Shown here one piece after another: positions 45,586 to 53,988 of a DNA stretch of 64,000 nt. The stretch's first letter is position 1, and each line of letters begins with the position of its first letter. The notes beneath the pieces were generated by a model. The model saw only the letters and a program-made list of their open reading frames with translations. It made no database searches and was not told where the DNA came from. The translations under genes were made by a program, and so were the position numbers. Location of the stretch: contig NZ_FCOJ02000027.1 in the NCBI RefSeq assembly GCF_001545035.1, forward strand, positions 1 through 64,000, read 5' to 3'. This DNA is from Caballeronia glebae. Its GTDB lineage: Bacteria > Pseudomonadota > Gammaproteobacteria > Burkholderiales > Burkholderiaceae.

Positions 45586-46203
45586 TTGATCCAGATTCCC
45601 CCGTCGGCGATCGTGCAATGGGGCGGCGCCGCCGTCTTCGCGAACGTTTTGCTGACGCGCCTCGGCGTGCCGGTGCCGTCCGCGCCCTTGCTCGTGCTCG
45701 CGGGCTCGGCCGTGGCGAGCGGACGCCTGTCGTTCGCGCACGTGCTGTTCGCGGCGCTGTGCGGGGCGCTGCTCGGCGACAGCGTGTGGTTCTCGGCGGG
45801 GCGCATCTATGGACGGCGGCTCGTCGCGGCGCTGTCGCGCAGATCGTACGCCGTCGATAGCGGCATGCGCACGACGGGCGAACTGTTCGAGCGTCACGGC
45901 GCGCCGATCGTCGCGGTATCGAAGTTCGTGCCCGGTCTCGGCCTCGTCACGCCGCCGTTGATGGGCACGACGCAGATCGCCGCGCTCGCGTTCTTTTTCT
46001 GGGATACGGCGGGCATTGCCGCGTGGGCGTCGTTCTGGATTCTGGGCGGCGCGCTCTTCGAGCGGCAGTTGCATATCGCGGTGCTCGCGCTCGAATCGCA
46101 CGGCGCGACGGTGGTGGATCTGCTCGTGGCGGCGGCGCTGCTGTATTGCGTGTATCGGTTGATGCGGCGACGACAGCCGCGCCCGCGCAACCGCAACGGT
46201 TGA
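45586..46203 (+). CDS. DedA-family (VTT) membrane protein
   Basis: 205 residues, with a TTG start at 45586 (GAGGTG upstream); no better in-frame ATG is available without losing the first helix. Features are VTT-typical: an N-terminal re-entrant segment (LTRLGVPVPSAPLLVLAGS), LLGDSVWFSAGRIYGRR, the conserved Arg/Gly region KFVPGLGLVTPPLMGTT, and C-terminal helices. It probably helps recycle a lipid carrier across the inner membrane. It is 16 bases after the larger VTT-PAP2 gene and just before selC, so the two VTT genes form a pair inserted between selB and selC. Confidence 0.82.
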   Translation: MIQIPPSAIVQWGGAAVFANVLLTRLGVPVPSAPLLVLAGSAVASGRLSFAHVLFAALCGALLGDSVWFSAGRIYGRRLVAALSRRSYAVDSGMRTTGELFERHGAPIVAVSKFVPGLGLVTPPLMGTTQIAALAFFFWDTAGIAAWASFWILGGALFERQLHIAVLALESHGATVVDLLVAAALLYCVYRLMRRRQPRPRNRNG

Positions 46204-46268
46204 GTACGCCGTTATAATCGAACGCCCGGTCGAAATCTGGCCGGAGATGTTTTGTTGTGGTTTCCAAA

Positions 46269-46364
46269 GGAAGGCATCCGTATCCGGTGGTGCGGCCGGG
46301 CTTCAAACCCGGTTGGGGATGTCAGACATTCCCAGGTCGGTTCGACTCCGGCTGCCTTCCGCCA
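46269..46364 (+). tRNA. selC: tRNA-Sec (anticodon TCA)
   Basis: A 96-base tRNA with an 8-base-pair acceptor stem (GGAAGGCA.../...TGCCTTCC), the discriminator G and an encoded CCA. The anticodon loop CTTCAAA (46301-46307) carries TCA, flanked by CCGGG/CCCGG. The extra arm (GGGGATGTCAGACATTCCC) is unusually long, and the T loop TTCGACT is present. The long acceptor and extra arms are the signature of bacterial tRNA-Sec. It serves SelA, SelB and fdnG in the same cluster. Confidence 0.95.
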
Positions 46365-46834
46365 ATCGGCGATGTTCGCGGTGGCATTCACATGTTTGGA
46401 ATTCATCAATTAATGTCGTTAGCGACACGAATTGATTGTTTGGACCACGAATCCGTCTGTCCGAAAGCAGTTCCGATTATTCCGTTTAAAAAATTCCACT
46501 CTCGTTGTATCCAAACTTAATTCCACTTCGGTGGTATTCGAGTTTCGCGTCATGGTAGACCTCGTTTCGATCTTAATTCGATGTCGAGACATTCGCCAAG
46601 CTCAGGTACCCGGCGTGAATCGAAAACACCTGCTCGGTTTATTTACACGGCAACCTGACCCACTTCAACGGACAAGATTTCCAGCGCGACAGCTGCGATT
46701 TAACCGATGTAGCTCTCTACTAATATCGGTTTTACGCATTTGTGCGGCAACTTGCCGCGGATACGGTCCAATGGACGAATTATCATTTTGGTTGCCCAGT
46801 CAACCATTGCTCAGGCTAAAAAACCCAGAGCAGG
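46365..46834. other. AT-richer non-coding stretch downstream of selC
   Basis: No convincing gene is seen in these 470 bases. By hand count GC is ~40% over 46381-46500 and ~48% over 46501-46620, far below neighbouring genes. Frames exist but their translations lack family motifs and shift codon character. It contains the left copy of a 16-base direct repeat. It may be the remnant of an insertion next to the tRNA gene. Confidence 0.6.
46421..46436 (+). repeat. 16-base direct repeat, left copy
   Basis: AGCGACACGAATTGAT occurs here and again at 47776-47791, in the same orientation, bracketing the AT-richer segment with the lone diguanylate cyclase gene. The bases on either side of the two copies differ. 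Confidence 0.8.
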
Positions 46835-47710
46835 ATGGCGGTCCCGGTACCCATATGGGCCCGGCATTTGATGAGATTTCCGGTCATGGCAACCCTTCAG
46901 TCCCGCAGCTCGCCGCGCAGAAGTTCAACGGGCGCCAGCATGCATCTCGTTTTGCGCCGGACTGCGCAGATTCTCGGCGTGCACCCGATGATTATCGGGG
47001 TCCTCGGCACGGGCTTTGCCGTTGGTCTGTTGAGCTTGATGCTCGATGCGGTACAAATGACTCTCGGAGATGCAACGGTGTTCGTGCTCGCCGTGGCGCT
47101 TGGGGCCGCGGCTGTTTCCGCCTCCTGGCTCTTTGCATTTGTGCTTCGAGAGCAGGTCAGCAAGGAAAAAAAGCTCAGGCGGTTATCAACGACCGACCCG
47201 CTAACCGGGCTTGCAAATCGTCGCAGTCTTGAGTTGCATCTCACTCAAGAGTGGGACAAGGCGCGGCAGCGAGGTTCGCCTCTATCCGTCCTTTTCATCG
47301 ATATCGACCACTTCAAGCGATTCAACGACACACTCGGACATGCTGCCGGCGACGAGGTCCTCATTGCTGTTGCGCACTGTGTTCAGAGGGTGGCCCGCCG
47401 GTCTGCGGACTTTGTCAGTCGATACGGCGGTGAAGAATTCGTGGTGGTCTTGCCCAGGGTGACGGCCGATGTAGCAACCGTTATGGCCGATGCAATTAGA
47501 GCGGAGGTTCAAGGTTTGCAGCTTCCGCACGTTACGAGCGAATATCAACGCATTACAGTGTCCATTGGCGGCGCGACATGCAACCCGGGTGAAGGCTTTG
47601 CGCCGACCCACCTGGTCGAAGCCGCCGACGCTCAGATGTACGCGGCCAAAGCGGCGGGTCGCAATCGCGTACAGACGATCGCCCTGACCAAGACCGCTGT
47701 TACGACCTGA
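46835..47710 (+). CDS. Membrane diguanylate cyclase (GGDEF)
   Basis: Up to 291 residues. Two hydrophobic helices (about 49-71 and 78-104) are followed by a GGDEF domain (LRRLSTTDPLTGLANRRSL near 122, LFIDIDHFKRFNDTLGH near 155, active site RYGGEEFVVV near 200). The inhibitory site five residues before GGEEF is intact (RSAD), unlike WspR in this window. It should make cyclic di-GMP at the membrane. The start is uncertain: ATGs at 46835, 46871, 46886 and 46940 are possible and none has a good ribosome-binding site. Base composition is lower in GC than neighbouring genes, suggesting acquisition from elsewhere. Confidence 0.8.
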   Translation: MAVPVPIWARHLMRFPVMATLQSRSSPRRSSTGASMHLVLRRTAQILGVHPMIIGVLGTGFAVGLLSLMLDAVQMTLGDATVFVLAVALGAAAVSASWLFAFVLREQVSKEKKLRRLSTTDPLTGLANRRSLELHLTQEWDKARQRGSPLSVLFIDIDHFKRFNDTLGHAAGDEVLIAVAHCVQRVARRSADFVSRYGGEEFVVVLPRVTADVATVMADAIRAEVQGLQLPHVTSEYQRITVSIGGATCNPGEGFAPTHLVEAADAQMYAAKAAGRNRVQTIALTKTAVTT

Positions 47711-47775
47711 ACGCCGTTGTTGGCGCTGCCGAGAGTTTGCTGATGTCGCGATATCGTACGAGTTTTATCGGCCGA

Positions 47776-47791
47776 AGCGACACGAATTGAT
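47776..47791 (+). repeat. 16-base direct repeat, right copy
   Basis: Second copy of AGCGACACGAATTGAT, 66 bases after the diguanylate cyclase stop and ~70 bases before the end of the HEAT-repeat gene. No other gene is seen between 47711 and 47862. Confidence 0.8.
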
Positions 47792-47862
47792 CTCCATCCT
47801 TGCGCATGACGTAACAGTGTTCAACCCGACTGTGTCCTCGCGCGCAAGGACGAGGCGCACCT

Positions 47863-48858
47863 TCATCGCGCGCCATGTAAAGCCCCTCGCTCACCGATCT
47901 GCGCAATCGCGATACGCGCGGCCTTGCGCACTTCCGGATCGCCGTCGTTGAGCGCGGCTTCGAGCACGGCGAGCGCGTCGGCATTGCCGAGTTCGCCCAG
48001 CGCCAGCGCGGCCTCCTTGCGCACATTGCTGATCGGGAAAATCAGCAGGTCCGACACGGCATGCGTGCTTGCGGCATCGCGCAAACGTCCGAGCGCGCGC
48101 ACCGCCTGCAGCGTGACTTGCCAGTAGTCGTCGGCGAGCGCGCTTTCGAGTGCGTGGCGCGCCGCGACGAGACGCAACTTGCCGAGCGTCGCGGCGGCTT
48201 CTTCGCGCACGCGCCACGCTTCATCGGCGAGTGCGAGCGTCAACGTTTCGATCACGCTGTCGTCCGTGGCGAAGCCCAGCGCGCCGACGGCGGCGTGACG
48301 CACTTCCGTCGATGCGTCGGTGCGCGCGAGTTGCTTCAGTTGCGGCAACGCATGCGCATGACGCAGCCAGCCCAGCACGCCGATCGCTTCGCGCCTCACG
48401 AACGGCGACGCATCCGATAGCGCCGCAAGCGCAGGCTCGGCCGCCGCCGGCAAGCGCAATTCACGCAATGCGCGCAAAAGGGCGGCGCGCGCGAATGCGT
48501 CGGCATCGGCATCGGCGAGATACGGCAGCAGGCGTTCGCCCGCAACGGGATCTTTCAACGCAGTGAGACTGTCGGCGGCGGCTTCGCGAGTATTCGTATC
48601 CGCATCGTCGAGCGCGGCGCATAGCGCATCGACGGCCTCGTTCGTCTCCCATGCGCTGAGACGCTCGGCCGCCGTGCGACGCACGTCGGCATCCGTGTCG
48701 TGACGCAATGCATCGGCGAGCAAGGGCAGCCATGCTTCGTCTTCGAGATCGGCCGCTTCGAGCACGGCGAGGCGGCGCACGGCGGCGTCGGTATCGGTGA
48801 AGCGCGCGGCGAGGGCGTCGTCGGTGACGGCATCGAAAAGTGGATTGGTATGCGTCAT
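47863..48858 (-). CDS. HEAT-repeat protein
   Basis: A 331-residue all-helical protein built of about ten ~31-residue HEAT repeats with the recurring pattern ...D...VRRxAAExLx.. (AVRRLAVLEAADLED, DVRRTAAERLSAWE, FVRREAIGVLGWL, EVRHAAVGALGFA, NVRKEAALALGELG). It has no catalytic motif and probably acts as a scaffold or assembly factor. Its start overlaps the ABC ATPase stop by 4 bases, making it the last gene of the flavoprotein/ferredoxin/ABC operon. HEAT-like proteins are also used as maturation partners of metalloproteins, which suggests a role with the Fe-S flavoenzyme (inference). Confidence 0.87.
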   Translation of the reverse strand: MTHTNPLFDAVTDDALAARFTDTDAAVRRLAVLEAADLEDEAWLPLLADALRHDTDADVRRTAAERLSAWETNEAVDALCAALDDADTNTREAAADSLTALKDPVAGERLLPYLADADADAFARAALLRALRELRLPAAAEPALAALSDASPFVRREAIGVLGWLRHAHALPQLKQLARTDASTEVRHAAVGALGFATDDSVIETLTLALADEAWRVREEAAATLGKLRLVAARHALESALADDYWQVTLQAVRALGRLRDAASTHAVSDLLIFPISNVRKEAALALGELGNADALAVLEAALNDGDPEVRKAARIAIAQIGERGALHGAR

Positions 48859-49685
48859 GAGAAAACGGAGTGTGAGATGTCGATGCGCGTGGGCGCGTCG
48901 TTTGATGCAGCCATCGGGCTCGCAAGCGGATAGCGAAGCAACGCGAGACAGCGCCGTTTCAACGCGACGAATTCCGTCTCCGTGACGAGCTCGCGTTCGC
49001 GCGGACGCGCAAACGGTACGCGCAGTTCTTCGAGCACCGTGCCGGGGCTATGGCTCATCACGAGAATGCGATCGGCGAGGAAGAGCGCTTCGTCGATGTC
49101 ATGCGTGACGAACACGACGGTCGGACGCCGCTCGCTCCATACATCGAGCAACAGCGCCTGCATCGATGCGCGCGTCTGCGCATCGAGCGCGCCGAAGGGT
49201 TCGTCCATCAACAGCACGCGCGGTTCGTTGAGCATCGCGCGCGCGATCTCCGCGCGTTGCTGCATGCCGCCCGAGAGCTGCGCGGGATAACGCGCGGCAA
49301 ACGCGCCCAGCCCGACACGATCGAGCAAGGCCCGCGCGCGCTGTTGTCGTTCGCGCTTGCCCACGCCGCGCATCTTCAGACCGAACGCCACGTTATCGAG
49401 CGTCTTGCGCCACGGCAGCAGCGTGTGCTGTTGAAACACCATGCCGCGTTCGGGATGCGGGCCGTCGATCGGCTCGCCATCGAGCGTCGCGCGGCCTGCG
49501 TCCGGCGCGACGTGGCCCGCGAGCGCGGCGAGCAAAGTCGACTTGCCGCAGCCCGAAGGCCCGAGTATGCAGACGAATTCTCCCGGCTCGATGACCGCGT
49601 TCACGTCGCGCACGGCGGTGAATGCGCTCGCGCCTTCGCCCAGCGTGATGCCGAGCGCTTCGAGGTCGATGCGGCCCGCGCTCAT
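48855..49685 (-). CDS. ABC transporter ATPase (nitrate/sulfonate/taurine type)
   Basis: 276 residues with Walker A GPSGCGKST near 45, Q loop VFQQHTLLPW near 88, signature LSGGMQQR near 142, Walker B LLMDEPFGALD near 163, and switch His in VTHDIDEAL near 198. It belongs to the SsuB/TauB/NrtD group. The start at 49685 overlaps the permease stop (ATGA). It energises the importer whose permease and binding protein are the two genes upstream on this strand. Confidence 0.93.
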   Translation of the reverse strand: MSAGRIDLEALGITLGEGASAFTAVRDVNAVIEPGEFVCILGPSGCGKSTLLAALAGHVAPDAGRATLDGEPIDGPHPERGMVFQQHTLLPWRKTLDNVAFGLKMRGVGKRERQQRARALLDRVGLGAFAARYPAQLSGGMQQRAEIARAMLNEPRVLLMDEPFGALDAQTRASMQALLLDVWSERRPTVVFVTHDIDEALFLADRILVMSHSPGTVLEELRVPFARPRERELVTETEFVALKRRCLALLRYPLASPMAASNDAPTRIDISHSVFS

Positions 49686-50500
49686 CGAAGTCTCCCTGCC
49701 GCAAGCCACGGCGTGAGCCGCTTGCCCGCGATCCGCACGAGCGCGCTGCTGCCCATGCCGAGCAAGCCGATCAGCAACATGCCGACGACCACATCGGGAT
49801 AGCGCTGCACCGTGTACGACTGCCACGTGTAATAGCCGATGCCGAATTGCCCTGAGATCATCTCGGCGGTGACAAGACAGAACCACGACGTGCCCATGCC
49901 GATGGCGAGTCCGGTGACGATCGCGGGCGCCGCGCCCGGCAGAATCACTTCGCGCAGGATCACGCGATTGCCCGCGCCGAGACTGCGCGCCGACGACACG
50001 AGCCGCGGTTCGACGCCTTCGACGCCGTGTATCGTGCCGAGCAGAATCGGAAAGAACGCGCCGGTGAAGGTGATGAAGATCATCGACATTTCGGAGGAAG
50101 GAAACATCAGGATCGCGAGCGGTATCCACGCGACGGCGGGAATCGGCCGCAATACTTCGAGCGGCGTGAGCAAGGCTGCGCGCGACCACGGCGAGCGGCC
50201 GATTGCGAGCCCGAGCAGGACGCCGCTCGCCGCCGCCGCGACATAACCGGCCGCGATGCGTCTCACGCTGCTCGCGAGATCGGAGAAGAGCTTGGGCGAA
50301 TGCACGAGATCGACAATGGCCGCGAGCGTATCGGCGGGCGTCGGCACATTCTCGAACGTGACGATGCCGAGGTTCCAGCGATGCGTCGTCGCGAGATGCC
50401 AGAGCACGACGCACAGCGCGAGCGACGCCCACTGCACGCCGGCGCGCGCGCCGCGCGAACGCAGCAACGATGGAGCGGAAAATGCGAGCGTCGCCATCAT
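49682..50500 (-). CDS. ABC transporter permease (SsuC/TauC type)
   Basis: A 272-residue inner-membrane protein with about six helices and the permease EAA loop near residue 175 (SSARSLGAGNRVILREVILPGAAP). The motif LRPIPAVAWIPLAI near 130 is typical of sulfonate/taurine/nitrate-type permeases. The second codon is also ATG, so the start may be one residue later. It lies 4 bases after the binding-protein gene and overlaps the ATPase start. Confidence 0.92.
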   Translation of the reverse strand: MMATLAFSAPSLLRSRGARAGVQWASLALCVVLWHLATTHRWNLGIVTFENVPTPADTLAAIVDLVHSPKLFSDLASSVRRIAAGYVAAAASGVLLGLAIGRSPWSRAALLTPLEVLRPIPAVAWIPLAILMFPSSEMSMIFITFTGAFFPILLGTIHGVEGVEPRLVSSARSLGAGNRVILREVILPGAAPAIVTGLAIGMGTSWFCLVTAEMISGQFGIGYYTWQSYTVQRYPDVVVGMLLIGLLGMGSSALVRIAGKRLTPWLAAGRLR

Positions 50501-50504
50501 TGCC

Positions 50505-51911
50505 TCAACGGTTGGCGAGCGCGGCGGGCTGGCGCACGGCGGCGAAATCGAGCACCTGTGCGCCGTGCGCGCTCGCCCACGCCTCGGCGCGGTCCTTCAG
50601 CAGGAACGCGTTCAACTGGCCGTCGCCGGTCTTCGCGAACCACGCCTGATCGCCGAGCAGTTTGATGCCGCTTTCGCGATCCTGCGCATAGAACGCGCGC
50701 ACTTGCCTGCCGTCGCGCGCAAGCGTGCCGAGTTCGCGCACGGCTTCTTCCGGCGATGCATAGCTGCGCACTTTCGGCTCGCCACGCACCCAGATCTGCG
50801 CGATGCGATCCGTGTTCGCGATCGGCTTGCCGGTCAGCGCATCGTTCGCGACGAGCGGCGTCGCCGCATAGTTCTTCAACGCGGCTTCGTAGTCGAGATG
50901 TTCGGCCTTGAATGCGGCGCGCACATAACTATCGTCGATGAAGGCGTTCGCGTTCAGATCGCCGTCCGCGCGCTTGAGCAGCTTGAGCGTATCGAACGAT
51001 GTCTGCACGGCCTGGCGATATTCGGGCTTCCACGTGAGATCGCGCGTCTGCAAGCCGAGCGGTCCGTGAAACAGATAATCCACTTCAGGCTCGATGCCCG
51101 TGACCTTCGCGATCAGTTCGCTGTACTTTTCGGGCTCCGCCGTGAGCAGCCGGTTCGCTTCGATCGCCGCGCGCAGATAAGCCACGACGACCTCCGGATA
51201 CTTCTGCGCATAGTCCTTCTCGACGAGCGTGCCGTGCAGCGTCGCCGATCCGGCCTGCGAGCCGTCGTAGATCTTGCGGGCGAAGCCGCGATACGGAAAC
51301 AGTTCGGCGAAGGGCACGAAGTCCGCGTGCGCGTCGATCTTGCGCGTCTGCAATGCGGGCCCGGCCACCTCGGGCGCCTGCGTGACGATGTTCACGTCGC
51401 GCTCCGGGTCCCATCCTTGCGCCGCGACCGCGCGCAGCAACATGCCGTGCGCGGTCGATGCGAACGGAACCGAAATCGTCTTGCCCTTCAGATCGGCGAT
51501 GGACTGCGCGGGCGAATCCGTCGGCACGACGATGCCATTGCCGCTGCCGCGCACGCTGCCCGACAACACGCTGATGAAGATGCTGCGCTTGCCCGCCTTC
51601 TGATTCGCGACGCCGTTCAGCACGCCGGGGAAATCCGCCATCGAGCCGAAGTCGAGCTTGCCCGCGACCATCTCGTTCGTGATCGGCGCGCCGCTCGTGA
51701 AGTTCTTCCATTGAACGTCGTATTGCGCGTCCTTGTATTTGCCATCATGTGGCAAGTACTTTTCGAGCAGATGCAACTCGCGGATCAACGCGCCGCCCGC
51801 AGCGGTGTTGATCGTCGTGTCCTGCGTGCCGATGGCGACGCGGATCGTTTCCGCATGCGCGACGCTCGCGAACAGCGCGGCCGCAAGCGCGATGGATAGC
51901 GTTCGTTTCAT
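50505..51911 (-). CDS. ABC transporter substrate-binding protein, sulfonate/nitrate type
   Basis: 468 residues, longer than most SsuA/TauA proteins (~320-350). A Sec signal peptide (MKRTLSIALAAALFASVAHA) is followed by an NMT1/periplasmic-binding fold: IRVAIGTQDTTINT, GSMADFPGVLNGVA near 92, and the FASTAHGMLLRAV loop near 150. The extra ~100 C-terminal residues (after ~350) may contact the membrane or a partner. The substrate is unknown; the neighbouring AprAB-like enzymes suggest an organosulfur or other oxidised sulfur compound. Confidence 0.88.
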   Translation of the reverse strand: MKRTLSIALAAALFASVAHAETIRVAIGTQDTTINTAAGGALIRELHLLEKYLPHDGKYKDAQYDVQWKNFTSGAPITNEMVAGKLDFGSMADFPGVLNGVANQKAGKRSIFISVLSGSVRGSGNGIVVPTDSPAQSIADLKGKTISVPFASTAHGMLLRAVAAQGWDPERDVNIVTQAPEVAGPALQTRKIDAHADFVPFAELFPYRGFARKIYDGSQAGSATLHGTLVEKDYAQKYPEVVVAYLRAAIEANRLLTAEPEKYSELIAKVTGIEPEVDYLFHGPLGLQTRDLTWKPEYRQAVQTSFDTLKLLKRADGDLNANAFIDDSYVRAAFKAEHLDYEAALKNYAATPLVANDALTGKPIANTDRIAQIWVRGEPKVRSYASPEEAVRELGTLARDGRQVRAFYAQDRESGIKLLGDQAWFAKTGDGQLNAFLLKDRAEAWASAHGAQVLDFAAVRQPAALANR

Positions 51912-51925
51912 GTGTCGGGTCCTCG

Positions 51926-52171
51926 TCAGCGAAGAAGATACGGAATGTCGACATGCACGGCATTGGTCGGGCAATCGCGTTCGCACGGCATGCAGTACCA
52001 GCATTCGTCGAACTTCATGAAAGCCTTGCCGGTCTCGGGATCGATCGCGAGCAGGTCCATCGGACAGACGTCGATGCAGACCGTGCAGCCCTTGTCGGCA
52101 ATGCACTTGTCTTCGTCGATCATCACGGGAAGGCTTGAGCGCAGGCGCGCTTCGCGGGGCACGAGTGCCAT
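51926..52171 (-). CDS. AprB-like ferredoxin with two [4Fe-4S] sites
   Basis: 81 residues with cysteines at 23, 29, 32, 36 and 57, 60, 63, 67, enough for two [4Fe-4S] clusters. The unusual first spacing (C-x5-C-x2-C-x3-CP) and the second motif CWYCMPCERDCP resemble the beta subunit of dissimilatory APS reductase (AprB) more than ordinary bacterial ferredoxins, but it lacks AprB's C-terminal tail. It lies 12 bases after the flavoprotein gene and 14 before the binding-protein gene, and should pass electrons to or from the flavoprotein. Confidence 0.88.
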   Translation of the reverse strand: MALVPREARLRSSLPVMIDEDKCIADKGCTVCIDVCPMDLLAIDPETGKAFMKFDECWYCMPCERDCPTNAVHVDIPYLLR

Positions 52172-52183
52172 GTTCTTTCTCTC

Positions 52184-53920
52184 CTATGCAGTGACCGGCT
52201 GCGACGTGCGAGCCACACGCAAACGCGAATACGCGCCGCGCTCCGACTCGTCGACGGGAACCACATACGGTTCCACGGGCTTTTTGAACGACGTCATGCG
52301 CCCCGACGCGTCCTTCTTCAGATGCGCATGGCAGAACCATTCGTCATCGTTGCGCTCGGGAAAATCGACACGATGGTGATAGAGACCCCAGCGGCTTTCC
52401 GTGCGATACAGCGACGCGCGCGCAGCCATTTCCGCGCAATCGAGGATCGCGGCGACTTCGGCGGCGCGCATCAGTTCGTGCGGGTCCGATGCGCCGAGAT
52501 GCTCGACATCTTCACGAATCTCCGCGAAGCGTTGCAGCCCGATCTCCATGCGCCGCGTGACTTTCGGCGGCTGAAGATACTCGTTCACGAAGCGGCGCAG
52601 CTTGTATTCGACTTGCGCGGGCGGCAGGCCATGTTCGCGCGACAGCGGCGCGAAGATGCGTCGGCGTTCGTGCTCGACCTGCGATGCATCGAGTGCGGGC
52701 AGCGCGCGGCCGGCGACATGCGCGGCCGCGTCCTCGCCGGCGAACCATCCGTAGGTGAACGCACCGAGCATGTAGTTGTGCGGCACGGCCGCCATGTCGC
52801 CCGCCGCGTAAAGCCCTTCCACCGAAGTGCGCGCGCGTTCGTCGACCCATACGCCCGACGCGCTGTGTCCGCTGCACAAGCCGATCTCCGAGATATGCAT
52901 CTCGATCATGCGCGTGCGATAGTCGTTGCCGCGCCGCGCATGAAAGCGTCCGCGGCTCGGGCGCTCGTTGGTGTGCAGGATCGTCTCGATCGTCTGGATC
53001 GTTTCTTCCGCGAGATGGTCGAGCTTGAGAAAGACCGGACCGTTGCCGCTCTGGAGTTCCTGATAGAACTCCCACATCATTTGCCCGCTCCAGTAATCGC
53101 ACTCGATAAAGCGCTCACCTTTGCCGTTGGCCGTATAGCCGCCGAGCGGCCCTGTCACATACGCGCACGCCGGGCCGTTGTAATCCTTGATGAGCGGATT
53201 GATCTGGAAGCATTCGAGATTCGCCAGCTCCGCGCCCGCGTGGTAAGCCATCGCGTAACCGTCGCCGGCGTTGGTCGGATTCTCGTAGGTGCCCATCAGA
53301 TAACCCGATGCGGGCAAACCCAATCGGCCGGCCGCGCCGCAGCAGAGAATCACCGCTTTCGCGCGAATCACGTAGAAGTCGGCGCTACGGCAATCGAAGC
53401 CCATCACGCCCGCGATCTCGCCATTCGGGCCATTCAGCAAGCGCGTGGCGACGACGCGATTGGTGATCTCCACGCGCGCACGCTTCAATTGCCGATACAG
53501 CACCTTCTTCACATCGTGGCCTTCGGGCATCGGCAAGACATACGCGCCCATGTGATGCACCTTGCGCACCGCATAGTCGCCGGTGTGATCCTTCTCGAAC
53601 TTCACGCCCCAGCGATCGAGTTCCTCGATGGTCGTGAAGCTGTGGCGCGCATACGCATAGATCGTGGCCTGATTGACGATGCCGTCATTCGCCACGGTAA
53701 TTTCCTTCGTGTATTGCTCGGGCGTCGCGTGGCCGGGAATGATGGCGTTGTTCAGCCCGTCCATGCCCATCGAGATCGCGCCGCTGCGCTTCACGTGCGC
53801 CTTGTCGATGAGCAGCACGCGCAACTTCGGGTCGCGCTGCTTCGCCTTGATGGCGGCCATCGGGCCAGCCGTGCCGCCGCCAACGACGACGATGTCGTAT
53901 TCGAGTTCGTGGGTCTGCAT
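52184..53920 (-). CDS. AprA-like FAD oxidoreductase (fumarate reductase/APS reductase superfamily)
   Basis: 578 residues. The FAD-binding Rossmann motif VVVGGGTAGPMAA is near residue 12. The DKAHVKRSGAISMGMDGLNN near 42, GSGxxG-type FTYGWFAGEDAAAH near 400 and the GHSASGVWVDERARTSVEGLY block near 365, which may carry the substrate-site His, follow the succinate dehydrogenase/APS reductase alpha fold. The C-terminal GLYHHRVDFPERND resembles AprA's ending region. With the AprB-like ferredoxin it probably forms an alpha-beta enzyme acting on a sulfur compound taken up by the ABC importer. True sulfate-reducer partners (dsrAB, sat, qmo) are absent from the window. The specific reaction is unknown. 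Confidence 0.85.
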   Translation of the reverse strand: MQTHELEYDIVVVGGGTAGPMAAIKAKQRDPKLRVLLIDKAHVKRSGAISMGMDGLNNAIIPGHATPEQYTKEITVANDGIVNQATIYAYARHSFTTIEELDRWGVKFEKDHTGDYAVRKVHHMGAYVLPMPEGHDVKKVLYRQLKRARVEITNRVVATRLLNGPNGEIAGVMGFDCRSADFYVIRAKAVILCCGAAGRLGLPASGYLMGTYENPTNAGDGYAMAYHAGAELANLECFQINPLIKDYNGPACAYVTGPLGGYTANGKGERFIECDYWSGQMMWEFYQELQSGNGPVFLKLDHLAEETIQTIETILHTNERPSRGRFHARRGNDYRTRMIEMHISEIGLCSGHSASGVWVDERARTSVEGLYAAGDMAAVPHNYMLGAFTYGWFAGEDAAAHVAGRALPALDASQVEHERRRIFAPLSREHGLPPAQVEYKLRRFVNEYLQPPKVTRRMEIGLQRFAEIREDVEHLGASDPHELMRAAEVAAILDCAEMAARASLYRTESRWGLYHHRVDFPERNDDEWFCHAHLKKDASGRMTSFKKPVEPYVVPVDESERGAYSRLRVARTSQPVTA

Positions 53921-53935
53921 GATCTGGATTCGCCG

Positions 53936-53949
53936 CTTGTTATGACAAG
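53936..53949. promoter_or_regulatory. Candidate GntR/HutC operator
   Basis: CTTGT-TATG-ACAAG is an inverted repeat located 16 bases upstream of the flavoprotein start, between it and the GntR gene. Its TTGT...ACAA core resembles HutC-type operators, so it may be the autoregulated site of the regulator at 53989-54795. Confidence 0.45.
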
Positions 53950-53988
53950 TCAGGACCAGATTCTAGAAGCGCGCGAACCGCGAGGGAA

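Noticed and set aside
46341..46364. tRNA-Sec 3' end as a phage or island attachment site
   Set aside because: I saw no second copy of the tRNA 3' end downstream, and no integrase gene; the 16-base repeats nearby are unrelated to the tRNA sequence.
46432..47232. 266-codon frame overlapping the diguanylate cyclase gene
   Set aside because: It changes character along its length, has no family motif and is out of frame with the recognisable GGDEF domain.
47700..47862. Short minus-strand frame after the HEAT gene containing VMRKDGDQFVSLRPIKL
   Set aside because: It looks vaguely protein-like but has no start, no ribosome-binding site and no recognised family.
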